23,578 nucleotides of DNA, taken from the NCBI GenBank assembly GCA_905236955.1, contig CAJOQW010000004.1, positions 1 to 23,578 of the forward strand. Reading direction: 5' to 3'. Positions within the stretch are counted from its first letter, which is position 1. Each line of letters opens with the position of its first letter. This DNA is from an uncultured Bacteroidales bacterium. GTDB lineage: Bacteria > Bacteroidota > Bacteroidia > Bacteroidales > UBA932. Positions 1-8,069 of the stretch are shown here, in pieces. The translations under genes and the position numbers were made by a program. The notes under the pieces are model-generated. The model was not told where the DNA came from. It did not search any database and was given only the letters and a program-made list of their open reading frames with translations.

Positions 1-29
1 CGACGGAGTACCGCAGCGGATAAGAATCT

Positions 30-2042
30 TTATATCTGGTTTCTACCGGTTAAACCGATACCGTCCAACATCGAGATGGCCTGCTCGCAAAGGGCGGACT
101 TGGCCACAATGTGTTCACGGATGCTTTGGACGAACGGGTCGTTCTCGAAGGAGGCTCCCCTCACCTGTTCGAAGTCGGCCTGACGGTCGGCTGCGTCACC
201 GTCCGCCCCGAACGAGGTCATCATACTGAGCGAGAACTCCTTATGGGCGTCCTGGATGAGTATCTCATCGAGGGATACCACGGATTCGTTCCAACGGCGG
301 ACGATACTCATGAGGCTTTCGGGTCTTGCCGTGGAAAGATCGATCCCGTACCAGCTCTTGAAGACTCCGTATGCCCAGGTCCACTCATAATCATAATAAT
401 TGGAGTGAATCTCCTGGAAACGGGCATTTATGGAATAGACGTCGCCAAGGGTTCCGTTCTCTATGTCGTCAAGGGCCTTGTCGATCTCGGTCTTGGGGGC
501 GATGAGGCCGGCGATATCCACCCAGTCGCCCTCGCCGATACTGGAATCGGGAATGAGTGCGGCATTCATTTCCGCGACGCTGTTGGGCTCCTTCTTCTGA
601 AGCCGGGAAATCAGCGAGTTGCCCAGGAACTTGTCCAGGGCGAGCCCGTAAAGATGCAGCCCTTTCTCGAGTGAGGAACGCTTGATGTATCCGCTCTGGA
701 AAGTATAGGAATCGGAATTCTCGCCTGAAATCAGCTTCAGTTCATTCAGGATGCCTATACCCTTGATCATCTTTGAGATGGTATAGGGGCTGAGCAGATT
801 GTAGTTTATGCAATCCGGCTTGTCAGGATCCTTGCGTGAGTCGCGCTTGGGCCATTTCTTGGCATCGCGGACGGTGCCGACGCTGTGCAGGTTGGCTCCG
901 GGGACGATGAATGTGCGGCCCTTGTCCTCGATGAGATATGAGAAAGGCAGGTTGCTGGTGTCCTGATGGCTCACATGACGGCCCATGACCAGGGAGAAGG
1001 CCCCTACCTTCGCGGGCCACAATATATAAGAATCGGACGCCGTCTTTGCCCCGCGCTCCATTATGCCCTGATGGATCGGCCCGAGTTTGTACATGTGGTT
1101 GCTCTGGTTGCTGCCCGAGCCGGCATTCATGAAAGAGAACATGCCCGCAATCAGCAGGGTGCTTTTGTGATGGGTGACGGTGAAAGGACCGGCGAAAATC
1201 GCACAGGCCTCACCGTTCTCTCCCTGGCAATTGCTGAAAAACAGCGAATCGGTGGCGGAATAACCGTGCCCCAGCTTCACGCACTGCCCTATGAAACAAC
1301 GGGAGAATGTGACCCCGTCCTCGAGGCTGGACCCGCTGCATATGACGAAATCGTCCCCTATCACACCCACTCCTATATGTACGGGAGCGTATTTGTTCGA
1401 ATTGATGCTGCCATTCTTAAGACGGGAGCAGCCTTCTATCTTGGCGCAGGAGCCTATCCTCACGTTCTTGATGTAACCCGCGTCTACGATGGTGACATCG
1501 TCGCCTATCACACCGGTGTCAGAACGAACCGAATCGGTATAGTCGAGGATCATACTGCGCAGCTTGCCTATCGCTTCGGCACGATGGCGGTAAAGCGCCA
1601 TCACATAAGCCTGCTGGGCCGACAGGTGGTCGTAAAACATCACCTCACGGCCGCCGGTCTCATTCATCACCGCGGCTTCCACCCCATTGCCGAAAGTGGT
1701 CGGCCCGTCCGTGAGGATGATGTCCACGTTCTCTATGAAGCATCCGTCACCAATGCGGTAATTGGCTATGTAATTCTTGACATTCTCTATGCAGCAGTCG
1801 TTCCCTATCTCCACGTTGTGCAGGGTGGTGTGATAAAGGCCACTGTGCTTTTCCATCCCCCCTGCGAGGTTGAAGGACTTCCTGAAACCGCCTATGCGCA
1901 CCTTGCCCGAAAAGCGGGTGGATACTACATATGCGGCATCGAAACCGTCAGCGACCATGATTGCGCCCCAATCCTCGGCGTAGCAGGCTTGGTTCTTGAG
2001 GCGGTTGATCTCTTCGGCTGTCAGATTGCGGTATTCTATCAT
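30..2042 (-). CDS. DUF4954 family protein (left-handed beta-helix, sugar-nucleotidyltransferase-like)
   Basis: 670 residues. I recognise the family as DUF4954, a conserved Bacteroidota protein of unknown role. Residues about 70-400 contain spaced hexapeptide-like turns (IGNDCCIENV, IGDGCFIENV, IGDDVTIVDAG, IGSCAKIEGC, IGDDFVICSG), which in known families fold as a left-handed parallel beta-helix, as in GlmU-type acyltransferases. No nucleotidyltransferase signature is visible. Residues about 450-670 are predicted mostly helical and would correspond to the C-terminal domain often found with DUF4954. There is no signal peptide, so it is probably cytoplasmic. It is the last gene of a minus-strand run; its ATG overlaps the stop of the upstream lytic transglycosylase gene in an ATGA, which supports this start and translational coupling. 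A sugar-nucleotide or envelope-precursor role is only a guess from the fold and neighbours. Confidence 0.88.
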   Translation of the reverse strand: MIEYRNLTAEEINRLKNQACYAEDWGAIMVADGFDAAYVVSTRFSGKVRIGGFRKSFNLAGGMEKHSGLYHTTLHNVEIGNDCCIENVKNYIANYRIGDGCFIENVDIILTDGPTTFGNGVEAAVMNETGGREVMFYDHLSAQQAYVMALYRHRAEAIGKLRSMILDYTDSVRSDTGVIGDDVTIVDAGYIKNVRIGSCAKIEGCSRLKNGSINSNKYAPVHIGVGVIGDDFVICSGSSLEDGVTFSRCFIGQCVKLGHGYSATDSLFFSNCQGENGEACAIFAGPFTVTHHKSTLLIAGMFSFMNAGSGSNQSNHMYKLGPIHQGIMERGAKTASDSYILWPAKVGAFSLVMGRHVSHQDTSNLPFSYLIEDKGRTFIVPGANLHSVGTVRDAKKWPKRDSRKDPDKPDCINYNLLSPYTISKMIKGIGILNELKLISGENSDSYTFQSGYIKRSSLEKGLHLYGLALDKFLGNSLISRLQKKEPNSVAEMNAALIPDSSIGEGDWVDIAGLIAPKTEIDKALDDIENGTLGDVYSINARFQEIHSNYYDYEWTWAYGVFKSWYGIDLSTARPESLMSIVRRWNESVVSLDEILIQDAHKEFSLSMMTSFGADGDAADRQADFEQVRGASFENDPFVQSIREHIVAKSALCEQAISMLDGIGLTGRNQI

Positions 2043-3676
2043 AATTTGGGGATTTTGATCTTTTTTCCGACATGTATCTTACTGGAGGACATACCGTTGA
2101 AATCCATGATGTTACGAGCACTCACACCAGGGAATTTCTTGGCTATGTCATAGAGGGTGTCACCGCTTTGCACCGTGTAAACGGTATATTCTCCGGAGCC
2201 TGCCGGTTTGGTGGAAGCGGATGAGGCGGTTGAAGCCGGGGACTTGGCGGGGGTTGGCTTTGACGCCGCTGGCGTGCTGCCTGACGGGACGGAAGGAGCC
2301 GCCCCGCGCCTGTAGATATAGAGCACCTGTCCAACACGCAAGTTGTCGCTGCGCAGGTGGTTCCATCTCTTCAGCTGGCTTACGGTGACATGGTTGCGCT
2401 GCGCGATGCGGCCGAGATAATCGCCGCTCCGCACCCGGTAGGCCACCCTTGTCTCGGCCCCTGACGTCTTCATGTTGTTGAGGACCTGGGGGTTCAGCAG
2501 CTCGCCGGACTTGTGGTTGTAGAGGGTGTCGCGCGGGACGCTCATGAATTCACCCGACCACGAGAAGGGGATCTGCAGGATGCACACTTCCTCGTTGCCG
2601 GGGATGACCTCGTGGGTGTACTGGGGATTGAGCTGGCGGAGCATTTCGATAGGGATGCCGACGGTTTCCGATATCTGGCGGAAATGGAGATTGCGCGAGA
2701 TGTGGAAAGTATCGCAGACAGCCGGCATGCCGACATCGGCCGGGGTCACCCCGTACTCGTTATGGTAAGTGAAGGCGTACATGGCGCCGACAAAAGCCGG
2801 AACATATCCTCGGGTCTCCCTCGGGAGATAGTCGTAAATGTCCCAGAACTTGGTGCTGCCGGCCCTGCGGATGGCCTTCTGGACGTTTCCGGCCCCGCAA
2901 TTGTACGAGCTGATGGCCAGGTTCCAGTCCCCGAATACGCGATAGGCGTCACGGAGATACCTTGCGGCCGCATCGGCCGCCTTTTCGACATCGAGGCGCT
3001 CGTCCACGAAGGAATTGATCTTGAGGCCGTAACCCCTGGCTGTGTTGTACATGAACTGCCACATTCCCATTGCTCCGGCGCGGGACCGGGCAACGGGATT
3101 GAAGTTGGATTCTATGACCGCCATGTACTTGAGTTCGAGCGGAAGGTCGTACCTGGCGAAAATCTCTTCGAAGATGGGGAAATAATAACGGCTCCTTCCC
3201 AAAAGGACCGAAAGATTCGTCGGCATCTTCTCGGAATAGAGCACCATATAGTTCTTCACGGTCTCGTTGAACGGCAGGGTGATATAGGAGTTCATCGCCT
3301 CCAGGCGCCGCCTGAGTTCCGCGTCGGGGACATCGGACGAGAAACGCACCGAGTCCATGTTGTAGCGCTTAGCCTGTTCGTAGTCGCGCAGGTTGCGGAT
3401 CCTGTACCATTCCCCCATGAGACTGTCGGCAAGCTCGATATTGCGTTCGACAAGGGTATCCGCCCTTTCCGCCCGCTCCAGGATGGCTATGGTGTCTTCC
3501 AGGAAATTGAGTTCCCGCAGACTGTCCACAAGGAACATCAGGGAGTCAAGCGAACCCTGCAGGCGGGATATCTCGGCCGCCTGGAGTTTTATGCGTTCGT
3601 TCTTGGACAGCCTTTTCTGGGCCCAGCAAGGGATCATGACGAGGATTGCCGCAAGTACTGTGAGTATCTTCTTCAT
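2039..3676 (-). CDS. mltD: MltD-like membrane-bound lytic murein transglycosylase with LysM domains
   Basis: 545 residues. Residues 1-19 form a signal peptide ending near CWAQ. Residues about 25-130 are helical and charged. An SLT (goose-lysozyme-like) domain spans about 165-300: the catalytic glutamate is E189 in AVIESNFNP, followed by the family motifs GAMGMWQF (201-208) and SSYNCGAGNV (256-265). A degenerate LysM-like stretch lies at about 325-370. Two clear LysM modules lie at about 411-456 (YRVRSGDYLGRIAQ) and 498-545 (YTVQSGDTLYDIAKKF), joined by a Ser/Ala/Pro/Thr-rich linker at 458-494. Members of this family cleave peptidoglycan glycan strands, forming 1,6-anhydromuramic ends, in the periplasm. 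The start codon abuts the stop of the upstream DUF5683 gene with no gap, and the gene overlaps DUF4954 by 4 bases. No lipobox is seen, unlike E. coli MltD. Confidence 0.93.
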   Translation of the reverse strand: MKKILTVLAAILVMIPCWAQKRLSKNERIKLQAAEISRLQGSLDSLMFLVDSLRELNFLEDTIAILERAERADTLVERNIELADSLMGEWYRIRNLRDYEQAKRYNMDSVRFSSDVPDAELRRRLEAMNSYITLPFNETVKNYMVLYSEKMPTNLSVLLGRSRYYFPIFEEIFARYDLPLELKYMAVIESNFNPVARSRAGAMGMWQFMYNTARGYGLKINSFVDERLDVEKAADAAARYLRDAYRVFGDWNLAISSYNCGAGNVQKAIRRAGSTKFWDIYDYLPRETRGYVPAFVGAMYAFTYHNEYGVTPADVGMPAVCDTFHISRNLHFRQISETVGIPIEMLRQLNPQYTHEVIPGNEEVCILQIPFSWSGEFMSVPRDTLYNHKSGELLNPQVLNNMKTSGAETRVAYRVRSGDYLGRIAQRNHVTVSQLKRWNHLRSDNLRVGQVLYIYRRGAAPSVPSGSTPAASKPTPAKSPASTASSASTKPAGSGEYTVYTVQSGDTLYDIAKKFPGVSARNIMDFNGMSSSKIHVGKKIKIPKL

Positions 3677-4543
3677 CTAAAAGGAAAAGCCTAAATGCAG
3701 CCCGAGGGCGGGAGCCTGTGCATAGACAGGGGTGACCGAGGGAGCGATGTTCATAGTGATTTCGTCCGTGATCTCGAAGTCATGCATGTACGAGAACACG
3801 TTGGCGTCGATGACCTGCAGCAGGTATCCGGCGAAAATGGTCAGCACGGAGTAGTCGCGGTACCGACGATATACATTGCGGTAATACAGCGCAGTCTCGG
3901 CGGAAACCGGGCCTGTATACTTCACCTCCGTGTCCGTAGCTTCAAGGTAGATGTTGCGGAAACGGGTGTAGTTGGTCTTGTTGAGCATGTAGTAATGCAC
4001 CCCGCCGAGCATGATCCCCCAATAAAGGGGCACCTTCCACGCTTCCCCGTTGTACACCTGGCCCAGACCGGGGACAAGGATGGAATAGAGGGTTGCCTTG
4101 CCGGGATGCGGATAACGGCCATCATCGTCGAAGCCGATCACCCCGTCCATCATCGTCGCCCAATACGCGGCTCCGGCCCCAATGAAACACCACTTGGCGA
4201 TGTCGCTCCTCCCCTGCCGGTTGTAGATGAGACCCGCGGCAACTCCGCCGCCTATGCCGGCATAGACCAGGGGCAGTTTCCAATAGTCGCGGTTGTATAT
4301 CTGGCAGCCGCCAAGGAATACCGCGGAGCCCGCGGCCATCACCCCTATCTTGATGTCGTGCTTGTGGGCAAGTCCGCCGAAATAGTCCTTGAAGGTGAAA
4401 AGGACGTCTGTGGAGTCTTTGTCAGTTGAAGGATCGCTGTTGTACTGTTGTTGGAAAGCATCCTCCTTGAACTGCGCATGCACCTTGCCGCCGAATGCGG
4501 AAGCAAACAGCAGCAGGATCGATATGCACAGGACTTTCTTCAT
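3677..4543 (-). CDS. DUF5683 domain protein, exported or membrane-associated
   Basis: 288 residues. The first 23 residues form a signal peptide ending near VHAQ. The body has several hydrophobic, glycine-rich segments (about 65-120 and 165-190) and the hallmark stretch KATLYSILVPGLGQVYNGE followed by WKVPLYWG, which I recognise from DUF5683, a Bacteroidota envelope family with no assigned activity. The C-terminus ends in an alternating stretch with a terminal Phe, as in many outer-membrane beta strands, but a full barrel is not evident. Its stop TAG directly precedes the mltD ATG, and its ATG shares one base with the parB stop, so it is embedded in the same transcript. DUF5683 genes next to parB and a LysM lytic transglycosylase are a common Bacteroidota arrangement as far as I recall, which suggests an envelope role linked to growth or division. 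Confidence 0.87.
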   Translation of the reverse strand: MKKVLCISILLLFASAFGGKVHAQFKEDAFQQQYNSDPSTDKDSTDVLFTFKDYFGGLAHKHDIKIGVMAAGSAVFLGGCQIYNRDYWKLPLVYAGIGGGVAAGLIYNRQGRSDIAKWCFIGAGAAYWATMMDGVIGFDDDGRYPHPGKATLYSILVPGLGQVYNGEAWKVPLYWGIMLGGVHYYMLNKTNYTRFRNIYLEATDTEVKYTGPVSAETALYYRNVYRRYRDYSVLTIFAGYLLQVIDANVFSYMHDFEITDEITMNIAPSVTPVYAQAPALGLHLGFSF

Positions 4544-5469
4544 CAGATTCCGGCGTCTTCCAGGGCCTCCAGGAACTTGCGGACCTCTTCGTCCGAACCG
4601 AAACGGATAGTCATGGTACCCTTTCCGGCGGCGTTCCTCCTCAGGGAGATGTCATCTGCAAAGAACTTGCCGATATGACCCAGCAAGGCGGTATATTCGG
4701 CTGGAAGTTCCTTCTGGACCCGCGGGGCCCTGGGCTTTCCCGCACGGAGATACTTCTTCAGGAGGTCTTCCAGTTCCCTCACGCTGAGACCATCCCTGAC
4801 AACGGCGTCGCAAAGCTGCTGCTGGAGCTCGGGATTGTCCGTGCCCAAGAGGACCTTGGCATGTCCGACGCTGATGAGGCCGACCTTGATGTCATGCTGG
4901 ACTTTCACGGGAAGTTTGAGCAGACGCAGGGTGTTAGCCACAGAACTGCGTTTCTTCCCCACACGGTCCGCCATCGTATCCTGGGTGAGAGAGCATTCTT
5001 CGATGAGACGCTTATAGCTGAGGGCCGTCTCGATCGGGTCGAGATTCTCGCGCTGGATGTTCTCTACCAGGGCCATTTCGAGCATCCCCTGGTCGTCGGT
5101 CTCACGGACATAGGCCGGGATCATGCCCATCCCTGCCATGCGGCACGCCTTGAACCTGCGCTCGCCGCTGATAATCTGGTAGCGGTTTTCCGAAACCTTG
5201 CGTACGGTGATGGGCTGGATGAGACCGAGGGTCTTGATGCTGGCGGCAAGCTCTTCCATCGCTTCCTGGTCGAAGGATGTACGGGGCTGGAAGGGATTGG
5301 CCTCGACCATGTCCACCGGAATGCGCAGCACATCGGAAGTATTCTGCCGGGGCTTGTCCCCTGCAATCTGCTTGTTCACATAGCCGACGGGCTTCCGTAT
5401 CTGGTCGGCTTCCTCCCCGAGGAGGGCACTGAGCCCCTTGCCCAGACCGTGTTGAATCTTATTCGCCAT
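4543..5469 (-). CDS. parB: Chromosome-partitioning protein ParB (Spo0J/Noc family)
   Basis: 308 residues, usual for chromosomal ParB. The N-terminus (KGLSALLGE, 11-19) is typical of the ParA-interacting segment. The CTP-binding N-terminal domain covers about 48-140, with QPRTSFDQEAMEELAASI and the CTPase motif GERRFKACR (102-110), then ALVENIQRENLDPIE (133-147). A helix-turn-helix parS-binding region covers about 158-205 (LTQDTMADRVGKKRSSVANT and the following LRLLKLP). A short C-terminal dimerisation segment ends at 308. ParB loads as a clamp at parS sites near the origin and works with ParA to segregate chromosomes. Its first 11 bases overlap the end of parA, indicating coupled translation. 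I saw no parS-like palindrome in the window by eye. Confidence 0.96.
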   Translation of the reverse strand: MANKIQHGLGKGLSALLGEEADQIRKPVGYVNKQIAGDKPRQNTSDVLRIPVDMVEANPFQPRTSFDQEAMEELAASIKTLGLIQPITVRKVSENRYQIISGERRFKACRMAGMGMIPAYVRETDDQGMLEMALVENIQRENLDPIETALSYKRLIEECSLTQDTMADRVGKKRSSVANTLRLLKLPVKVQHDIKVGLISVGHAKVLLGTDNPELQQQLCDAVVRDGLSVRELEDLLKKYLRAGKPRAPRVQKELPAEYTALLGHIGKFFADDISLRRNAAGKGTMTIRFGSDEEVRKFLEALEDAGI

Positions 5470-6229
5470 TCTTTTCCAGAAGTTCCTTTGCCAGGTTCAG
5501 ATAATTGTTTGCCCCGGTACTCATTATGTCATAGAGGATTATGGGCTTGCCGTGGGACGGGGCCTCGCTCAGGCGGATGTTCCGTTGTATGATGGTGCGG
5601 AATACCATCTCCTTGAAATGTTCGCGCAACTCCCCGACTACCTGGGCATGCACCTTCGTGCGGCCGTCGAACATGGTGACGAGGAAACCTTCGATCGTCA
5701 GGAGTGGATTAACCCCTCCCTGCACCAGACGTATGGTCTGGAGGAGTTTTCCGAGACCTTCCAGGGCGAAGAACTCGGGCTGGACGGGAATGATGACGGA
5801 ATCGGCCGCCGTAAGGCAGTTCACGGTGATGAGGCCGAGCGAAGGGGAACAATCGATTATGATGTAATCGTAACCGTCCTTTATGGGATCGAGAGCCTTG
5901 CGCAGGACCGACTCCCTTTCGGGAACATCCAGCATCTCGATTTCCGCTCCAACCAGATTGATGTGGGACGGGACCATGTGAAGATTGGCTATTTCCGTCT
6001 GGATGAGCGCGTCTTCGATACCGATGCGCCCTATCATCACTTCGTATATGGTGCGCTTCTCATCGCTGTCGGGCGAAAAATTGAGGCCGCTGGTGGTATT
6101 CGCCTGAGGGTCGGCATCTATCACCAGGACCTTCTTTTCCAGCACCGCAAGTGACGCGGAAAGGTTTATGGCGGTGGTGGTTTTGCCCACTCCGCCCTTT
6201 TGGTTGGCTATTGCGATTATCTTTCCCAT
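5459..6229 (-). CDS. parA: Chromosome-partitioning ATPase ParA (Soj family)
   Basis: 256 residues. The deviant Walker A motif is at 11-18 (KGGVGKTT), directly after MGKIIAIANQ. The Walker A-prime segment is at about 37-44 (IDADPQAN), and Walker B aspartate D126 lies in YDYIIIDCSPS. The absence of an N-terminal DNA-binding extension marks it as a chromosomal Soj-type ParA rather than a P1-type plasmid ATPase. It binds DNA non-specifically as an ATP dimer and is stimulated by ParB. A perfect -7 box lies at 6260-6267 and a short hairpin at 6239-6253, so parA may have its own promoter besides read-through from obg and the PAP2 gene. It is followed by parB with an 11-base overlap. Confidence 0.96.
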   Translation of the reverse strand: MGKIIAIANQKGGVGKTTTAINLSASLAVLEKKVLVIDADPQANTTSGLNFSPDSDEKRTIYEVMIGRIGIEDALIQTEIANLHMVPSHINLVGAEIEMLDVPERESVLRKALDPIKDGYDYIIIDCSPSLGLITVNCLTAADSVIIPVQPEFFALEGLGKLLQTIRLVQGGVNPLLTIEGFLVTMFDGRTKVHAQVVGELREHFKEMVFRTIIQRNIRLSEAPSHGKPIILYDIMSTGANNYLNLAKELLEKNGE

Positions 6230-6238
6230 TGTAGTTCC

Positions 6239-6253
6239 GGAGCTTTTAGCTCC
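6239..6253 (-). promoter_or_regulatory. Hairpin in the leader of parA
   Basis: A perfect 6-bp inverted repeat, GGAGCT / AGCTCC with a 3-base loop, lies 9 bases upstream of the parA ATG and just downstream of the candidate parA -7 box. It falls where a ribosome would load. Its position suggests translational or mRNA-stability control, but a stem this short can arise by chance. It has no T-run on the minus strand, so it does not look like an intrinsic terminator for the PAP2 gene. Confidence 0.4.
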
Positions 6254-6256
6254 AAC

Positions 6257-6865
6257 TTACAAAGATAATGAATATTTGTTAATAATCCAGCGGGCAAGTC
6301 TGGCCGCAAGGAGGCCGAAAACCAGCCCGACGGCAGCCCCTACGAGGACGTCCCCGAGGAAATGCTTACCGACGAAGATGCGGCTGATACTTACGAGGAA
6401 TGCCCATGGGTACATAAGCCAGGCCATGCCCCGGTAACTCCGCGACTTATCCCCGGACCTGAACCCCTGTACCAGCGACGCCGCCACTCCGAAACTGTTG
6501 GCCGCATGGGCGCTGAAGAAGCCGTATGGACTCCCCCTCCATTCCAGACGGTGCAGGCCGTTCCCGACCATGTAGGCGTCCCAGCAGGGGCGCAGCCGTC
6601 CGGCCATTTCCTTTATGAGACCAGCGAACTGGTCGCAGGCAACCACGGTCAGGACGACCGATACAAGGACCACGACCGCCTTTTTCCAATCCATCCTGAG
6701 GAACAGCAACAGTGCCAGGGCCAGATACAGCAGATACCATACCTGCCTGTCCGAGAAAAGCAACCAAACACTGTCCGTGAAACCGGTATGCAAGGAATTG
6801 ATCGCCAGTGTCAGTTCCTTGTCCAGGGCCTCGAGTCCGAGGGTTACTGCTGCAGTGCCTTCCAT
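6257..6865 (-). CDS. PAP2-superfamily membrane phosphatase
   Basis: 202 residues with about five or six hydrophobic segments (roughly 32-57, 62-80, 120-135, 147-161, 172-190). The three phosphatase motifs of the PAP2 / acid phosphatase superfamily are present: K85-x6-RP (KEMAGRLRP), a variant second motif around H120 (FSAHAANS instead of PSGH) and S161-R162-x5-H168-x3-D172 (SRIFVGKHFLGD). Such enzymes dephosphorylate lipid phosphates; relatives act on undecaprenyl pyrophosphate or phosphatidylglycerol phosphate, and the sequence alone does not settle which. The proposed ATG lies inside the end of obg (22-base overlap), and the next internal Met is only at residue 58, so this is the likely start. 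Cotranscription with obg is expected. Confidence 0.88.
   Translation of the reverse strand: MEGTAAVTLGLEALDKELTLAINSLHTGFTDSVWLLFSDRQVWYLLYLALALLLFLRMDWKKAVVVLVSVVLTVVACDQFAGLIKEMAGRLRPCWDAYMVGNGLHRLEWRGSPYGFFSAHAANSFGVAASLVQGFRSGDKSRSYRGMAWLMYPWAFLVSISRIFVGKHFLGDVLVGAAVGLVFGLLAARLARWIINKYSLSL
6260..6267 (-). promoter_or_regulatory. Candidate Bacteroidota -7 box for parA
   Basis: On the minus strand this reads TATCTTTG, a perfect match to the TAnnTTTG box. It lies inside the last codons of the upstream PAP2 gene. It predicts transcription starting near 6254, giving a leader of roughly 25 bases that contains the hairpin. No convincing -33 TTTG was found at the right spacing. Confidence 0.45.
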
Positions 6866-8001
6866 AGCATGTCGGTAAGTTCCTTGAGCCCCTCCCGGCT
6901 GAAGCAGGAGATGAATACGTGGGGGATATCCTTGGGGAGGGAGGGCTCGAGTTCCGCTTCCAGTTCCTTGTCGAGAAGGTCGCTCTTCGTAACAGCCAGG
7001 ACCCTGTCCTTCGCAAGGAGCTCCGGGTTGTATTCCTTCAGTTCGTTGAGAAGGGTCATGTAACCCCCGGCGATGTCATCTTCCTCGGCGGAGACCATGA
7101 ACAACAGCACGGAGTTGCGCTCGATGTGCCTGAGGAATCTGATCCCAATGCCGCGTCCCTCGTGCGCACCTTCTATGATGCCGGGAATATCCGCGATTAC
7201 GAAGGACTTCCCGTCGTAGTACTTGACTATGCCGAGGTTCGGTTCCAGGGTGGTGAATGCATAATTGGCGATCTTGGGTTTAGCGCTGGTGATGGTTGCA
7301 AGAAGGGTGGATTTCCCGGCGTTGGGGAAACCTACGAGTCCGACGTCGGCCAGGAGTTTGAGTTCCAGCACGAACCAGCCTTCCTCGCCGGGTTCACCCG
7401 GCTGGGCATAACGTGGCGTCTGGTTGGTGGCCGTCTTGAAATTGTTGTTGCCCAGGCCGCCGCGACCTCCCTTGCAGAGTACGTACTCCTGCCCGGGATC
7501 CACCAGTTCGAAGAGCTGTTCCTCTTCATATTCCCTGGCGGAAGGGAGTCCGACAGGTTCATCATCTTCTTCCACATACTCGACTTCTTCTTCCAGCTGG
7601 GTATTCTTTTCTTTCCAGAACTCGACAGTCTGCCGCGCCGGCCTGGGGGTCTTCTCATCCTGAACAGGATCTTCCCAGCCATCATCCACCGGCACCAGTC
7701 TCTTGACCACTGTTCCAAGCGGAACGTCCAGGATGATGTCCTGACCGCTTTTACCGGTCTGGAGACCGCCGGCACCCGGCTGACCGTTCTCGGCTATGAT
7801 GTTCTTGCGGTATTTCAGGTGTATGAGCGTCCAGAACTGGGGATTCGCCCTTAGGATGATGCTGCCGCCCCTCCCGCCGTTACCGCCGTCGGGACCACCC
7901 TTGTACATATATTTGGCGTGGTAAAGATGCGAACTCCCGGCCCCTCCGTGTCCGGAGGCGCAGTGGACGCGTACGTAGTCTATGAAGTTGCTGTCCTGCA
8001 T
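6844..8001 (-). CDS. obg: GTPase ObgE/CgtA with an acidic insertion in the Obg domain
   Basis: 385 residues from the ATG at 8001; an in-frame TTG at 8010 overlaps the -7 box and is unlikely to be used. The glycine-rich Obg domain occupies about 1-215 (GGPDGGNGGRGG near 35-46, CKGGRGGLGNNNFKT, YAQPGEPGEEG). The GTPase domain follows: G1 GFPNAGKST (224-232), switch TTLEP, G3 DIPG (271-274), G4 TKSD (338-341, where NKxD is usual) and a G5-like SCFS. Obg proteins bind the 50S subunit and act in ribosome assembly and (p)ppGpp-linked control. About 55 extra residues rich in Glu and Asp sit between GTVV and the DPGQEYVL strand of the Obg fold (about residues 101-157), relative to the Bacteroides homologue as I remember it. 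First gene of the seven-gene minus-strand run. Confidence 0.95.
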   Translation of the reverse strand: MQDSNFIDYVRVHCASGHGGAGSSHLYHAKYMYKGGPDGGNGGRGGSIILRANPQFWTLIHLKYRKNIIAENGQPGAGGLQTGKSGQDIILDVPLGTVVKRLVPVDDGWEDPVQDEKTPRPARQTVEFWKEKNTQLEEEVEYVEEDDEPVGLPSAREYEEEQLFELVDPGQEYVLCKGGRGGLGNNNFKTATNQTPRYAQPGEPGEEGWFVLELKLLADVGLVGFPNAGKSTLLATITSAKPKIANYAFTTLEPNLGIVKYYDGKSFVIADIPGIIEGAHEGRGIGIRFLRHIERNSVLLFMVSAEEDDIAGGYMTLLNELKEYNPELLAKDRVLAVTKSDLLDKELEAELEPSLPKDIPHVFISCFSREGLKELTDMLWKALQQ

Positions 8002-8007
8002 GGTTTG

Positions 8008-8015
8008 CAAATATA
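8008..8015 (-). promoter_or_regulatory. -7 promoter box for obg
   Basis: On the minus strand this reads TATATTTG, a perfect TAnnTTTG box, 6 bases upstream of the obg ATG at 8001. A weak -33 element (TTC) lies 18 bases further upstream. The box predicts transcription starting within about 0-4 bases of the ATG, so the message would be leaderless or nearly so. It overlaps the alternative TTG start, arguing for the ATG. Confidence 0.55.
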
Positions 8016-8024
8016 GTTTTTTTT

Positions 8025-8060
8025 CAGGGACAGGAACTTATCCCTTCAAGGGATTCCCTG
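8025..8060. repeat. Nested inverted repeat between yitT and obg
   Basis: An outer pair CAGGGA (8025-8030) / TCCCTG (8055-8060) encloses a perfect palindrome ATCCCTT-C-AAGGGAT (8040-8054). It lies in the 68-base gap between the yitT stop and the obg ATG. The T-run is on the wrong side for a minus-strand intrinsic terminator (an A-run follows on that strand). It may still pause transcription or serve as an operator for the obg promoter. Confidence 0.4.
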
Positions 8061-8069
8061 CGTCACGGC

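Noticed and set aside
966..2153. Long open frame (395 codons) on the plus strand across the DUF4954 gene
   Set aside because: It is antisense to a clearly recognisable protein, has no family resemblance, and reflects the high-GC codon pattern of the minus-strand gene.
2513..3694. Open frame of 393 codons on the plus strand opposite the lytic transglycosylase
   Set aside because: Shadow of a gene with intact SLT and LysM motifs; the translated product shows no domain.
4495..5592. Open frame of 365 codons on the plus strand opposite parB
   Set aside because: Antisense to parB with no recognisable protein signature and no promoter.
30..8001. Plasmid origin or partition cassette because of parA and parB
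   Set aside because: ParA is the short Soj type and the genes are embedded among housekeeping genes (obg, mltD); no replication initiator is present.
8025..8060. Intrinsic terminator for the yitT transcript
   Set aside because: The stem is followed by an A-run rather than a T-run on the minus strand, so it does not fit a rho-independent terminator in that direction.
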